A stretch of DNA of 64,000 nt from Thermaurantiacus tibetensis (GTDB lineage: Bacteria; Pseudomonadota; Alphaproteobacteria; Sphingomonadales; Sphingomonadaceae): NCBI RefSeq assembly GCF_015354055.1, contig NZ_JACHTM010000001.1, positions 186,001 to 250,000 of the forward strand. Direction: 5' to 3'. The translations under genes were made by a program, and so were the position numbers. This document shows, piece after piece, positions 38,724 through 47,177 of this stretch. Within the stretch, counting starts at the first letter, position 1; each line of letters starts with the position of its first letter. The notes beneath the pieces are model-generated. The model searched no databases. It had not been told where the DNA came from and saw only the letters and a list, made by a program, of their open reading frames with translations.

Positions 38724-38990
38724 ATGCTGAAGCCGTTCGCCGTCGCCGCCCTTGCCCTTGCTGCCACCTCGCCCGCGCTCGCGGTTGAGGCGCTCTCGTC
38801 CGCGACCCCTGTCCTGCATTCCGACCCGTGGAAGATCGGCGGGATCGAGGTGGCCAACCTTCCCGAGCGGATCGACAGCCGGCCGGCCGTCACTGCCGCC
38901 GTGCCCGAGCCGGGCACCTGGGCCATGATGCTCGCCGGCTTCGGCCTCGTCGGCGTCATCGTCCGCCGCCGCCGGCTGCGCGCCGCCTGA
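38724..38990 (+). CDS. Very short PEP-CTERM sorting-domain protein
   Basis: An 88-residue exported protein. The signal peptide is LKPFAVAALALAATSPALA; the mature core is only about 40 residues; the sorting tail is VPEPGTWAMMLAGFGLVG followed by a basic RRRR-type end. PEP-CTERM tails are recognised and processed by exosortase in bacteria that make extracellular polysaccharide; the 'PEP..WAMM..GFG' form is the sphingomonad variant. GGAGAGGAG precedes ATG 38724; a longer reading from 38631 would add non-signal residues. No exosortase gene is in the window. The mature part has no recognisable domain. Confidence 0.88.
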   Translation: MLKPFAVAALALAATSPALAVEALSSATPVLHSDPWKIGGIEVANLPERIDSRPAVTAAVPEPGTWAMMLAGFGLVGVIVRRRRLRAA

Positions 38991-39010
38991 CCCCGCGGGG
39001 CAAGGGATGA

Positions 39011-39034
39011 GGGCCGGCGTCCGCTCGCCGGCCC
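39011..39034. terminator. Hairpin terminator between convergent genes
   Basis: GGGCCGGCG (39011-39019) and CGCCGGCCC (39026-39034) form a perfect 9-bp stem with a 6-base loop, located between the stop of the PEP-CTERM gene and the stop of the acyl-CoA dehydrogenase gene. There is no T-run, so it may act with Rho or as a bidirectional block. Confidence 0.5.
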
Positions 39035-39053
39035 CTCCCTCGCGCTCCGCCCG

Positions 39054-40289
39054 TCAGTTGTAGCGGCGGAGCTCGTCCTTCGCGATCGCCTGACGGTGGA
39101 CTTCGTCGGGCCCGTCGGCAAGCCGCAGGGTGCGTTGCCCCGCATAGCTCGAGGCGAGGCCGAAGTCCTGGCAGACGCCGCCGCCGCCATGGGCCTGGAT
39201 CGCCAGGTCGATGATCCGGGTCGAGACGTTGGGCGCGACGACCTTGATCATGGCAATCAGCGTCTTCGCGTCCTTGTTGCCCACCGTGTCCATCATCCAG
39301 GCGGCCTTGAGGGTCAGCAGGCGCGCCTGCTCGATGGCGATCCGCGCCTCGGCAATCCGCTCGTGCCACACTCCCTGCTCGGCGACGGGCTTGCCGAACG
39401 CGACCCGGGACTTGAGCCGCTTCACCATCTTCTCGAGCGCGCGCTCGGCCGCCCCGATCGAGCGCATGCAGTGATGGATCCGGCCAGGGCCGAGGCGCCC
39501 TTGCGCGATCTCGAACCCCCTGCCGGGTCCGAGGATGATGTTCTCCGCCGGCACGCGCACATTCTCGAGCAGCACCTCGAAGTGCCCGTGGGGCGCATCG
39601 TCGTAGCCGAAGACGTGGAGCGGCCGGACCTTGGTGATCCCCGGCGTGTCGAGCGGCACGAGGATCTGCGACTGCTGGAGATGGCGGGGCGCGGTGGGGT
39701 CGGTCTTGCCCATCACGATCGCGATCTTGCAGCGGGGGTCCCCCACGCCCGAGGACCACCACTTCCGCCCGTTGATGACATAGTGGTCGCCGTCGCGGAC
39801 GATCGACGTCTCGATGTTGGTCGCGTCCGACGAGGCGACCGCCGGCTCGGTCATGAGGAAGGCCGAGCGGATCTCGCCGGCGGCGAGCGGCTTCAGCCAC
39901 TGCTCCTGCTGTTCCTTCGTTCCGTAGCGGGCGAGCACCTCCATGTTGCCGGTGTCGGGCGCCGAGCAGTTGAACACCTCGGAACACCAGCCGACCCGGC
40001 CCATCTCCTCGGCAAGCGGGGCATATTCGAGGTTGGTAAGCGGCGTGCCCTCGAAGTGGAATTCGTGGACGGCGGGCGCTCCGGCGTGGACGGGCGGCAC
40101 GAACATGTTCCAGAGGCCCGCGGCTCGCGCCTTCGGCTTCAGCTCCTCGATGAGGTTGATCACCTTCCAGCGCTCGCCGCTCATGACCTCCTGTTCGTAG
40201 CGGGCTTCGTTGGGATAGATGTGCTCGTCCATGAAGGCCCGCAGCCGCTCGAGCATCTCCTTGGTTCGCGGCGAATATTCGAACTCCAT
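39054..40289 (-). CDS. Acyl-CoA dehydrogenase family protein
   Basis: A 411-residue flavoenzyme of the ACAD fold. N-terminal helices carry [13 protein letters not shown]; the middle beta domain has the FAD/substrate blocks [18 protein letters not shown] and [15 protein letters not shown]; the C-terminal helical domain has [31 protein letters not shown], and [15 protein letters not shown]. The last block is that of the ACAD10/11-like and CaiA-like group rather than short-chain dehydrogenases. It catalyses alpha,beta-dehydrogenation of an acyl-CoA. GGAGGAGG precedes ATG 40289. Monocistronic. Confidence 0.94.
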   Translation of the reverse strand: MEFEYSPRTKEMLERLRAFMDEHIYPNEARYEQEVMSGERWKVINLIEELKPKARAAGLWNMFVPPVHAGAPAVHEFHFEGTPLTNLEYAPLAEEMGRVGWCSEVFNCSAPDTGNMEVLARYGTKEQQEQWLKPLAAGEIRSAFLMTEPAVASSDATNIETSIVRDGDHYVINGRKWWSSGVGDPRCKIAIVMGKTDPTAPRHLQQSQILVPLDTPGITKVRPLHVFGYDDAPHGHFEVLLENVRVPAENIILGPGRGFEIAQGRLGPGRIHHCMRSIGAAERALEKMVKRLKSRVAFGKPVAEQGVWHERIAEARIAIEQARLLTLKAAWMMDTVGNKDAKTLIAMIKVVAPNVSTRIIDLAIQAHGGGGVCQDFGLASSYAGQRTLRLADGPDEVHRQAIAKDELRRYN

Positions 40290-40379
40290 GGATCGTCCTC
40301 CTCCGTTGGTCGGCACCTCCTTAGCCGACGCGCGAGCCGCGGCAACCGCCGCATTGACGAGCCCGCGCGAGGAGGGCGC

Positions 40380-41024
40380 CTAGAGCCGGTCGAGGAAGGC
40401 GCCGCCGATCGCAACCTTCGCGCCAGTCGCCCCGGGGGGCGGGGCGAGGGCGACGGTGGAGAAGGCAAGCCGGCCGCCGGGCGGAATCTCGGCAGCGCCC
40501 GGGCGGAGCGGCCGACGCTCCAAGGTGAGCCCGGTGCGGTCGACGAGACGCAGTTCCAGGGCCGGGATCCGCTCGGTCCGTGCCGTGGGGTTCAGGATTT
40601 CGCCCGAGACCTCGATCACCCGGCCGCCGTCGGGCAGGGCGTCGGCACGGCTCGAGACGGCGAAGCGGAGCGGCGTTCCCGCCGTCCACGGCAGGGGAAT
40701 GTCGGCAAGCGCCAGGAGGGCAGCCGCAGCCGGCTGCGGCATGTCGGCACGCGCGGCGAGCCGCGCCGTGCCCGCCGGATCGAGCACCAGAGCCGAAACT
40801 GCGCCGACGACGAAGCCAGCAGCGAGACCTCCAACAACGGCGGGACGGACGACGGCGCGCCAACGCCGCGGCCAGGCCGGGCTCTGGACCTCGCTGGTCG
40901 GCGCGGCGAACACGGACCGGCACACCCGGCAGCGCACCCGCCTTGACCCGGCCTCCCCGACAGGGGCCAGAAGCGCGTCTGGCACCTCGTAGCCGCTCCC
41001 ACAACTGGGGCATTCGAGCCGCAT
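40380..41024 (-). CDS. MJ0042-type zinc-ribbon protein with DUF3426-like domain
   Basis: A 214-residue protein. The N-terminus is MRLECPSCGSGYEVPD..., with a second Cys pair in RCRVCRSVF, forming the CxxC-x(n)-CxxC zinc ribbon (MJ0042). A transmembrane helix follows at about residues 60-80 (VVGGLAAGFVVGAVSALVL), then a periplasmic beta-rich domain with VIEVSGEILNPTART, RIPALELRLVD and IPPGGRLAFSTV, typical of DUF3426/FxLYD-like proteins. In many alphaproteobacteria this gene stands next to ftsEX; here it is divergent from a ydcF-plsC operon and ftsEX is absent. Function unknown. Confidence 0.88.
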   Translation of the reverse strand: MRLECPSCGSGYEVPDALLAPVGEAGSRRVRCRVCRSVFAAPTSEVQSPAWPRRWRAVVRPAVVGGLAAGFVVGAVSALVLDPAGTARLAARADMPQPAAAALLALADIPLPWTAGTPLRFAVSSRADALPDGGRVIEVSGEILNPTARTERIPALELRLVDRTGLTLERRPLRPGAAEIPPGGRLAFSTVALAPPPGATGAKVAIGGAFLDRL

Positions 41025-41118
41025 CCGGCGAATGAATACCCCACATGTTGTGGTTGGGCAAGGGCAAGCCGGGTGCCTGCATTGCGCGGGTCCAGGCCGG
41101 GAGCTAGGGCATGGCCGC

Positions 41119-41709
41119 GTGGGTCGCGCAGCATCCCGTCGTCGCGTGCTTCGGCGCATCCGGCTGGGCTGGCGCGCGGTGGCGCTGCTCATCCTCGTGC
41201 CGCTCGCCGGCATCGGCGTCGGCTTCCTGCTCTTTGCCGCCGTGCTGCCCGGCCCTGCGCCGGCGGGCCTCGTGACCGATGGCGCAGTGGTGCTGACGGG
41301 CGGCACCGGCCGCCTGGCACGGGGGGCCGAGGTGCTGCGGGCGGGCCTAGCAGGCCGGCTGCTCGTCTCCGGGGTGGACCGCCGGGTCCGGGCGGAGGAA
41401 CTGCGCCGCGCAATGGGCCTTTCGCCGGAGCGGTTCCGCCGGGTCGATCTCGGCTTTGCCGCCGAGAACACGCGGGCAAACGCGGAAGAGGTTGCCGAAT
41501 GGGTCGCAGCGCACCGGTTCCGCTCGGTCCGGCTCGTCACGTCGGACTTCCATGCCCGCCGGGCCCGGCTCGAGATCGCCGCCCGCCTGCCCGAGGGCGT
41601 GACGCTCGTCATCGATGCCGTGCCCTCCAACCCCGATCTTCCCCGGCTGTGGCGGGAGTATCTCAAGTATCTGGCAGCCCGCGGCCGGCTGCTCCTGCTT
41701 GCGGCATGA
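41119..41709 (+). CDS. YdcF/SanA-family (DUF218) membrane protein
   Basis: A 196-residue protein: one N-terminal transmembrane helix (WRAVALLILVPLAGIGVGFLL) and a periplasmic DUF218 domain with DGAVVLTGGTGRLARGAEVL, FAAENTRANAEEVA and VRLVTSDFHARRARLE, the conserved T-G-G, E-N-T-x-x-N and S-x-x-H-x-x-R positions. Members such as ElyC and SanA affect envelope and peptidoglycan precursor metabolism. The start is uncertain: GTG 41119 begins just before the basic region and helix, while ATG 41032 would nearly touch the divergent gene. Its stop overlaps the plsC start (ATGA). Confidence 0.9.
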   Translation: MGRAASRRRVLRRIRLGWRAVALLILVPLAGIGVGFLLFAAVLPGPAPAGLVTDGAVVLTGGTGRLARGAEVLRAGLAGRLLVSGVDRRVRAEELRRAMGLSPERFRRVDLGFAAENTRANAEEVAEWVAAHRFRSVRLVTSDFHARRARLEIAARLPEGVTLVIDAVPSNPDLPRLWREYLKYLAARGRLLLLAA

Positions 41710-42410
41710 CGCGGCTCCGCTCGCTCCTCTTCGCACTGGTCTTCCTTGGCGGCACGGTCCCGCTCGCGCTGGCGACGGCCGCGATGGCACCCGTCTCCGC
41801 CCGGCTGCTGCGCCGGGGCGCGCATCTCTGGGCGGTCTGGTTCGTCTGGTGCGCGCGGGTGCTGGCCGGCGTGCGCCTCGTCGTGAGGGGCGCGGTGCCG
41901 CAGCATCCCTGCCTCGTCGCGTTCAAGCACCAGTCGGCGTTCGAGACCTATCTCACGCTCTACCTGTTCGAGGCGCCGGCGGTGGTCATGAAGAAGGAGC
42001 TGCTCGAGATCCCCGTCTGGGGCTTCATTGCCCGCCGCCATGGCTCGATCGGCGTGGACCGCAGCCGCGGCACGGCGGCAATGAAGCGGCTGCTGCGCGA
42101 GGCGCGCGCGCGGATCGCGGAGGGCCGGCCCATCCTGATCTTCCCCGAGGGCACGCGGGTTCCCGTGGGGTCTGCCCCTCCCCTCAAGGCCGGGCTGGCC
42201 GGCCTCTACCAGGCGACCAACCTTGCCGTGGTGCCTGTCGCCCTCGATTCCGGCCGGCTGTGGCCGAAGGGGCTCGTGAAGCGGCCCGGCACGGTCACGC
42301 TTGCCTTCCTGCCCGAGGTGCCGCCGGGCCTGTCGAAGGACGAAATGGAGGCGCGCGTGCATGCTGCGATCAACGCCGACCCGGTGACTGCCACGGTGCG
42401 CACGGCATGA
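41706..42410 (+). CDS. plsC: 1-acyl-sn-glycerol-3-phosphate acyltransferase (PlsC-like)
   Basis: A 234-residue membrane acyltransferase of the LPLAT family, which acylates lysophosphatidic acid in phospholipid synthesis. An N-terminal hydrophobic segment is followed by motif I KHQSAFET (HX4E instead of the canonical HX4D), motif II GSIGVDRSRG, motif III FPEGTRVPVG and motif IV VVPVALDSG. The HX4E form is, to my knowledge, usual in the alphaproteobacterial relatives found next to ydcF. It overlaps both ydcF-like and DUF2125 genes by 4 bp, so the three are an operon. Confidence 0.92.
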   Translation: MTRLRSLLFALVFLGGTVPLALATAAMAPVSARLLRRGAHLWAVWFVWCARVLAGVRLVVRGAVPQHPCLVAFKHQSAFETYLTLYLFEAPAVVMKKELLEIPVWGFIARRHGSIGVDRSRGTAAMKRLLREARARIAEGRPILIFPEGTRVPVGSAPPLKAGLAGLYQATNLAVVPVALDSGRLWPKGLVKRPGTVTLAFLPEVPPGLSKDEMEARVHAAINADPVTATVRTA

Positions 42411-43387
42411 CCGGCCCGCGGCCCTCCCGCCGGATTCCGCTGTGGGCGACGCTCGTGCCGCTCCTTCTCGGCATCGGCGCCTGGTATCTTGCCTGGAGCG
42501 AGTGGCGCGACCGGCTCGAGGCGGCCGTGCGCGGCGTGCTTCCGCCCGGCACCCTGGTGCACGTCGGCGGCTTCCCCTACCGGCTCGAGGCGCGAACGGG
42601 GCCGGTGGCACTCGCCTACCGCGATGTCGCGACCGAAGCTGCGCTTGCCGTCGACTCGCTCGTCGTCAACCGCCAGCCCTGGCGCGTCGACCGGCAGGTG
42701 CTGAACCTCGCGTCGCCGCGGCTTCGGCTGGCCATTCCGCGGCTTGCGGGCCTCGGCGCCGAGGTCGAGGCGCCGTCGGCGCAAGCGAGCCTCCGGTTCG
42801 CCGACGGGCGCGTGGCGCGCGCCTCGGCGGTGTTCGAGGATGCCGTGCTACGTCTCGGCTTCGTGCCGGTGCCCGTGCGCGCAGCCGCCTTCGAGGCGCA
42901 TGTGCGCGAGACGCCGGCCGCGGCGGCGGGCGCCGGCGCGGCGCTGCCCGTCCAGGCGCAGCTCGTCCTTTCCGGCCGCGACGTGCGCATGGGCCGCGGC
43001 GACCCCGTTTCCGTCTCGGCCGCGATCGACCTTGCTGCCTCCGGCCCGGTGCGGTCGGTCGCGGCCTGGGCGGCCGGCGGCACCGCCGAGGTGCGGGAGC
43101 TGGTGATCGCTGACGGAACGGGCGAGGTCGCGCGCCTTGAGGCCACGCTTTCGCCGGGCGCCGACGGCCGGGTGCTCCTTGCCGGCACCGTCGAGACCGT
43201 GTGCCCGGCAACCGTGCGCGCCGCACTCGCGGGCTTGCCGCCCGTCACCGAGAAGCGGACGCGAAAGCCCGTGCGCCTCGCGCTGACCGGCGTTCTCGGG
43301 GCGCTTGCCGAGGTGGCGCCGCCGCCTGCGGGCGCCGTGCCGCCGCCGGTGCGTGCCCAGGCGCCCGACTGCCCGCGCCTGCGTTGA
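42407..43387 (+). CDS. DUF2125 domain-containing protein
   Basis: A 326-residue protein with an N-terminal membrane anchor (PLWATLVPLLLGIGAWYLAW) and a long beta-rich periplasmic part. The start 'W...RL.A.V....PPG..v.vGGFPYRLE...GPV' (here DRLEAAVRGVLPPGTLVHVG, FPYRLEARTGPV) is the DUF2125 signature, resembling a lipid-transport-like beta fold. Third gene of the ydcF-plsC-DUF2125 operon (ATGA overlap). The C-terminus is Pro/Ala-rich and poorly conserved. Probably envelope-related; exact role unknown. Confidence 0.88.
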   Translation: MTGPRPSRRIPLWATLVPLLLGIGAWYLAWSEWRDRLEAAVRGVLPPGTLVHVGGFPYRLEARTGPVALAYRDVATEAALAVDSLVVNRQPWRVDRQVLNLASPRLRLAIPRLAGLGAEVEAPSAQASLRFADGRVARASAVFEDAVLRLGFVPVPVRAAAFEAHVRETPAAAAGAGAALPVQAQLVLSGRDVRMGRGDPVSVSAAIDLAASGPVRSVAAWAAGGTAEVRELVIADGTGEVARLEATLSPGADGRVLLAGTVETVCPATVRAALAGLPPVTEKRTRKPVRLALTGVLGALAEVAPPPAGAVPPPVRAQAPDCPRLR

Positions 43388-43394
43388 GCCGCGC

Positions 43395-43423
43395 TTGCGC
43401 TCCCTCGGCCGCAGCCCTATGTC
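43395..43423 (+). promoter_or_regulatory. Promoter of the SRP RNA gene
   Basis: TTGCGC (43395-43400), 17-bp spacer, TATGTC (43418-43423) set in CCCTATGTC. The predicted start of transcription, about 43430, coincides with the first base of the SRP RNA helix. The same arrangement (CGCTTGCGC, then CCCTAT) is upstream of secG. Confidence 0.65.
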
Positions 43424-43430
43424 TTCTGCC

Positions 43431-43521
43431 GGAGGCCAGCGCGGACGGGCCGTTCGCCAACCCGGTCAGGTCCGGAAGGAAGCAGCCGTAACGAGTTCCG
43501 GCGCGGGTCGCGCTGGTCTCC
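43431..43521 (+). ncRNA. ffs: Signal recognition particle RNA (4.5S-type, bacterial small SRP)
   Basis: The conserved domain IV of bacterial SRP RNA is present: GGTCAGGTCCGGAAGGAAGC followed by AGCCGTAACGA (43464-43494). The outer helix is formed by GGAGGCCAGCGCG (43431-43443) with CGCGCTGGTCTCC (43509-43521), paired throughout with one G-U. The RNA binds Ffh and targets nascent membrane and exported proteins to FtsY. It lies between the DUF2125 gene and dnaX, as is common in alphaproteobacteria (ffs next to dnaX). Confidence 0.95.
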
Positions 43522-43561
43522 ACCCCCTTCCCCCGGGCAGCGGCGGAGACCGAGGTCGGCC

Positions 43562-45283
43562 ATGAGCCTGTTTCCCGAGGATGCCGCGCCGGCTGGGCCC
43601 CCCGCCTACCGGGTGCTCGCGCGCAAGTATCGTCCTTCCGACTTCGCGTCCCTCATCGGCCAGGAGGCGATGGTCCAGACTCTGGCCAACGCCATCCGCA
43701 GCAATCGCCTGGCGCAGGCCTGGCTTCTCACGGGCGTGCGCGGCGTGGGCAAGACCTCCACGGCGCGGATCATCGCCCGCTGCCTCAACTGCACGGGGCC
43801 CGACGGCACCGGGGGCCCCACCATCACGCCCTGCGGCACCTGCGATGCCTGCGTCCAGATCGCGGCCGGCACCCACATCGACGTGATCGAGATGGACGCC
43901 GCCTCCAACACGGGCGTCGACAATGTGCGCGAGATCATCGAGGCAGTGCGCTACGCCACCGTCTCGGCGCGCTACCGCGTCTACATCATCGACGAAGTCC
44001 ACATGCTTTCGAAGGGCGCGTTCAACGCGCTCCTGAAGACGCTCGAGGAGCCGCCGCCGCACGTGAAGTTCGTGCTGGCAACGACCGAGGTGGACAAGGT
44101 GCCGGCCACCATTCTCTCCCGCTGCCAGCGCTTCGATCTCCGGCGCGTGCCGGTCGCCCAGCTCGAGGCCCATTTCGCGCAGATCGCGCGGGCAGAGGGC
44201 GTGGCGGCCGAGCCTGAGGCGCTCCGCCTCATCGCCCGGGCGGCCGAAGGTTCGGTGCGCGACGGGCTCTCGATCCTCGACCAGGCGATCGCCATGGGCG
44301 GGGGCCGGCTCGAGGCCGAGCCAGTGCGCGCGCTCCTCGGGCTTGCCGGGCGGGGGCGGGTGACGCGCCTGCTTGCCGCGATCGTCGCAGGCGAGGCACC
44401 GGCCGCGCTTGCCGAGCTCGACTCGGCCCACGCGGCGGGCGCCGATCCGCTTGCCCTGCTGCGCGACCTTCTCGACCTTGTCCACCAGCTGACCCGGGCG
44501 CGGCTCGGCGGCGCGCTTGACGTGACCCTCTCCGAGGCCGACCGCGCCACCCTGGCGCCGCTTCTCGACCGGCTGGGCTTCCCCGCGCTCCACCGGCTGT
44601 GGCAGCTGCTGCTCAAGGGCCACCAGGAGGTGGCAGCTGCCCCCGACCCGGCTGCGGCGGCAGCGATGGCGGTGCTCCGCGCGGTGCATGCCGCCGGACT
44701 GCCGGGGCCAGAGGAGCTGGCGGCCCTTCTCGCCGGTGCCGACCTCGCTCCTGGCGCCAGGGCTCCCGCCAGCCCACCACCGGCCCCGCCGGCCCCCGCT
44801 TCGCCGCCTCCGGCCGCCGCCTCCCCGCCTGCCGCTCCGCCTGCCGCCGTGCCGGCCGACTTCCGCGCCCTCGTCGCCCTCGTCGCCGATCGCAACGACC
44901 CCCAGCTTGCCCGCCTGCTCACGGACAAGGTGGCCTGCCTCGCCTTCGAATCCGGCACGGTTCCCGCCCGCCTCGTGCTCCGGCCGCTGGCCGAGCTCCC
45001 GCGCGACGTGGCCTCGGGCCTCGCGCGGCAGCTCGAGGCATGGACCGGCGTTGGCTGGGACATCCGGCTGGACGCGGGCGCGCGCGATGGCATGAGCCTG
45101 CTTCAGGAAGCGGAGGCCCGGGCCGCCGCCCAGCGGGACCTCGCGCTGGCCGACCCGACGGTGAGGGCACTCCTCGAGGGCTTTCCGGAGGCCCGCCTCG
45201 TCGAGGTGGTTCCGGCGGAGGACGAGGCCAGCGAGGCCGGGGCGAATGGGCAGGATGACGACGTAACGGAGGATGCGGCGTGA
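43562..45283 (+). CDS. dnaX: DNA polymerase III subunit gamma/tau
   Basis: A 573-residue clamp-loader ATPase. YRPSDFASLIGQEAMVQTLANA opens the AAA+ domain; Walker A is GVRGVGKTSTARI; the zinc site has the Cys in CLNC, CGTC and CDAC; DEVHMLSKGAFNALLKTLEE is Walker B; the SRC motif is LSRCQRF. A Pro/Ala-rich linker (about residues 400-435) separates the tau-specific C-terminal domain that contacts polymerase and helicase. ATG 43562 follows GGAGACCGAGG. The stop overlaps the ybaB GTG start (GTGA). Confidence 0.97.
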   Translation: MSLFPEDAAPAGPPAYRVLARKYRPSDFASLIGQEAMVQTLANAIRSNRLAQAWLLTGVRGVGKTSTARIIARCLNCTGPDGTGGPTITPCGTCDACVQIAAGTHIDVIEMDAASNTGVDNVREIIEAVRYATVSARYRVYIIDEVHMLSKGAFNALLKTLEEPPPHVKFVLATTEVDKVPATILSRCQRFDLRRVPVAQLEAHFAQIARAEGVAAEPEALRLIARAAEGSVRDGLSILDQAIAMGGGRLEAEPVRALLGLAGRGRVTRLLAAIVAGEAPAALAELDSAHAAGADPLALLRDLLDLVHQLTRARLGGALDVTLSEADRATLAPLLDRLGFPALHRLWQLLLKGHQEVAAAPDPAAAAAMAVLRAVHAAGLPGPEELAALLAGADLAPGARAPASPPPAPPAPASPPPAAASPPAAPPAAVPADFRALVALVADRNDPQLARLLTDKVACLAFESGTVPARLVLRPLAELPRDVASGLARQLEAWTGVGWDIRLDAGARDGMSLLQEAEARAAAQRDLALADPTVRALLEGFPEARLVEVVPAEDEASEAGANGQDDDVTEDAA

Positions 45284-45597
45284 CCACGATCGAGGAGATC
45301 CTGAAGATGGCCGGCAACGTGCAGGCCGAGCTCGAGAAGGCGCAGGCCGCGCTTGACCGCGTGGAGGTGGAGGGCGTCTCGGGCGGCGGGCTGGTCAGGG
45401 TGGTGGCGAGCGCGAAGGGCCGGATCGTGCGGCTCGAGATCGACCCGTCGCTGCTTGCGCCCGAGAGCAAGGAGATGACCGAGGATCTCGTGGTCGCCGC
45501 CTTCAACGACGCGCGGGCGAAGGCCGACCAGGCCGCCCAGGCGATGATGCGGGAGATGACCGCCGGGTTGCCGCTGCCCCCCGGCTTCAGGCTCTGA
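45280..45597 (+). CDS. YbaB/EbfC family nucleoid-associated protein
   Basis: A 105-residue DNA-binding protein of the YbaB/EbfC family. It has the standard coiled helix (NVQAELEKAQAALDRVEVEG), the beta-strand centre with VRVVASAKGRIVRLEIDPSL, and a C-terminal helix with VVAAFNDARAKADQA. Dimers bind DNA and influence nucleoid structure. GTG start overlaps the dnaX stop. In most bacteria recR follows; here the next gene is an amidase on the other strand whose stop lies inside this gene (11-bp overlap of 3' ends). Confidence 0.95.
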   Translation: MTTIEEILKMAGNVQAELEKAQAALDRVEVEGVSGGGLVRVVASAKGRIVRLEIDPSLLAPESKEMTEDLVVAAFNDARAKADQAAQAMMREMTAGLPLPPGFRL

Positions 45598-46285
45598 GGC
45601 GGGCCGCTTCCTCGGCAAGCAGCGTCGCCAGCACCGCGCGCGTCTCGGGATCGATCGCGCCGTCCACGCGGGCCTGGCGGAAGCGCCGCTGGAAGGCGCG
45701 GGTGGCAGCCGCAAGGTCGGTCACGTCGTAGCCGAAGCCGGCAAGCGCCGCAGCGAAGCCGGCCTCGTCCCAGCCCGGGTCAGCGAGCAGGTGTCTCGGC
45801 CGCGCGAGCGCGAGGCCATGGGCGGCGAGCAGGCCCCAGTCGAACAGTTCGCCTGGGTCCTCCTTGCGGGTCGGCGCGTGGTCGGAGTGGCCGATGACGT
45901 CGGCGCGGTCGATCCCGTGGCGGGTGACGATCTCGCGGGTGAGCCAGACCACCGCCTCCATCTGCCGGCGCGGGAAGGGCCGGTAGCCCCACTGGTGCCC
46001 GGGGTTGTGGATCTCCACCCCGACCGAGGCACTGTTCATGTCGGTGACGCCGCGGAAGCTGCCGCGCCCGGCGTGCCAGGCGCGCCGGTCTTCCGCGACC
46101 AGCTGGGTGAGCGTGCCGTCCTCGTCGACGAACCAGTGGGCGGAGACGCGCGACTCCGGGTTGCACAGCCAGTCGAGCGCCTCTGCCGCCCGCGGCATGC
46201 CGGTGTAGTGGAGCATGAGGAAGCGCACGGGCGCCCGGCGCTCGTCATGGTTGGGCGAGGGGCGGAAGCCGATCATCCGGCTCAT
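45587..46285 (-). CDS. N-acetylmuramoyl-L-alanine amidase (AmpD/AmiD-like, Amidase_2) with peptidoglycan-binding tail
   Basis: A 232-residue zinc amidase. First zinc ligand His is in FLMLHYTGM, a second in the DVIGHSDHAPTRKEDPG block, with the catalytic region VGVEIHNPGHQWGY between them. The C-terminal 60 residues (DVTDLAAATRAFQRRFRQARVDG, then TRAVLATLLAE) resemble a peptidoglycan-binding domain, making it AmiD-like. No signal peptide, so it may be a cytoplasmic recycling enzyme like AmpD. It cleaves the MurNAc-L-Ala bond of muropeptides. Start overlaps the EamA gene stop (ATGA). Confidence 0.93.
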   Translation of the reverse strand: MSRMIGFRPSPNHDERRAPVRFLMLHYTGMPRAAEALDWLCNPESRVSAHWFVDEDGTLTQLVAEDRRAWHAGRGSFRGVTDMNSASVGVEIHNPGHQWGYRPFPRRQMEAVVWLTREIVTRHGIDRADVIGHSDHAPTRKEDPGELFDWGLLAAHGLALARPRHLLADPGWDEAGFAAALAGFGYDVTDLAAATRAFQRRFRQARVDGAIDPETRAVLATLLAEEAARLRA

Positions 46286-47169
46286 GCCGCCCCCTTCCGG
46301 GCGGTCCTCAAGGCAATGATGGCAACCCCGGTGAGCGTCACGGCTGCGCCGAGCAGCATGGGGAGCGTCACCGGCGTCCGGTACCAGAGGGTCGCGAGCA
46401 CGATGGCGAGGAGGGGGGTCGGGAGTGTCAGGGGCGTGATGGTCGAGACCGGGTAGCGCTGGAGCATCCACGCCATGCCTGCATGCCCGACGAGCGAGGA
46501 CATGAGGCCCGAGTAGACGATCCAGCCCAGGGCCGAAAGCGGCATGGCGGGCAGCCGGGCGAGCGCGCCCGGCTCGACGACCATGCTTGCCAGCACGAGG
46601 AGCGGAAGCGAGGCGAGCGCCTGCCAGCCCATGAGGTTGAGCACGTGGATTCCCGTCGCCCGCCGCAGCAGCAGGGTGGAGGCGGCCCAGAGGAAGGCGG
46701 CCAGCACGGTGAGGAGAAGCGCCAGCCGTTCGTCGAACACGCGCGGGTCGAACACGAGGATGGCAACGCCTGCGAAGCTGAGGACGATGCCGAGCGTGCG
46801 CCGCCACTGGATCCGCTCGCCGGCGAAGGCGACGGCGAGGAGGAGGCTGAAGGGCACCCCGAGCTGGCCGGCGATGGCAAGCGCCGAGACGCTGGTCGCA
46901 AGGTGGAAGGAAAGCGCGCCAAGCCCGAACGAGCCGCCAAGGAGCAGGCCCGAGCCAAGCACGAGCGCCATCCGCGGCGGCGGGCGGCCGTCCGCCGGCA
47001 GCCCTGCGACCCACTGCACGAAGGGCAGGCAGACGGGGAGCATGATGGCGTAGCGCAAGGCGACCGAGGCGAGCGGCGGCACGGCCGTCACCGATTCCTT
47101 GATGGCGATGATGTTGCCGGCCCAGAGCAGGCAGATGCCGAGCATCAACGCCATGTGGAGCGGGCGCAT
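46282..47169 (-). CDS. EamA/DMT-superfamily transporter
   Basis: A 295-residue inner-membrane protein with ten predicted helices in two EamA repeats: the first begins LMLGICLLWAGNIIAIKES, the second LLLTVLAAFLWAASTLLLRR. Drug/metabolite transporters of this type export amino acids, purines or other metabolites; the substrate is not evident. It overlaps the amidase gene by 4 bp and lies 8 bp after the ChpT-like gene. Confidence 0.92.
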   Translation of the reverse strand: MRPLHMALMLGICLLWAGNIIAIKESVTAVPPLASVALRYAIMLPVCLPFVQWVAGLPADGRPPPRMALVLGSGLLLGGSFGLGALSFHLATSVSALAIAGQLGVPFSLLLAVAFAGERIQWRRTLGIVLSFAGVAILVFDPRVFDERLALLLTVLAAFLWAASTLLLRRATGIHVLNLMGWQALASLPLLVLASMVVEPGALARLPAMPLSALGWIVYSGLMSSLVGHAGMAWMLQRYPVSTITPLTLPTPLLAIVLATLWYRTPVTLPMLLGAAVTLTGVAIIALRTARKGAA

Positions 47170-47177
47170 CGGGGCGC

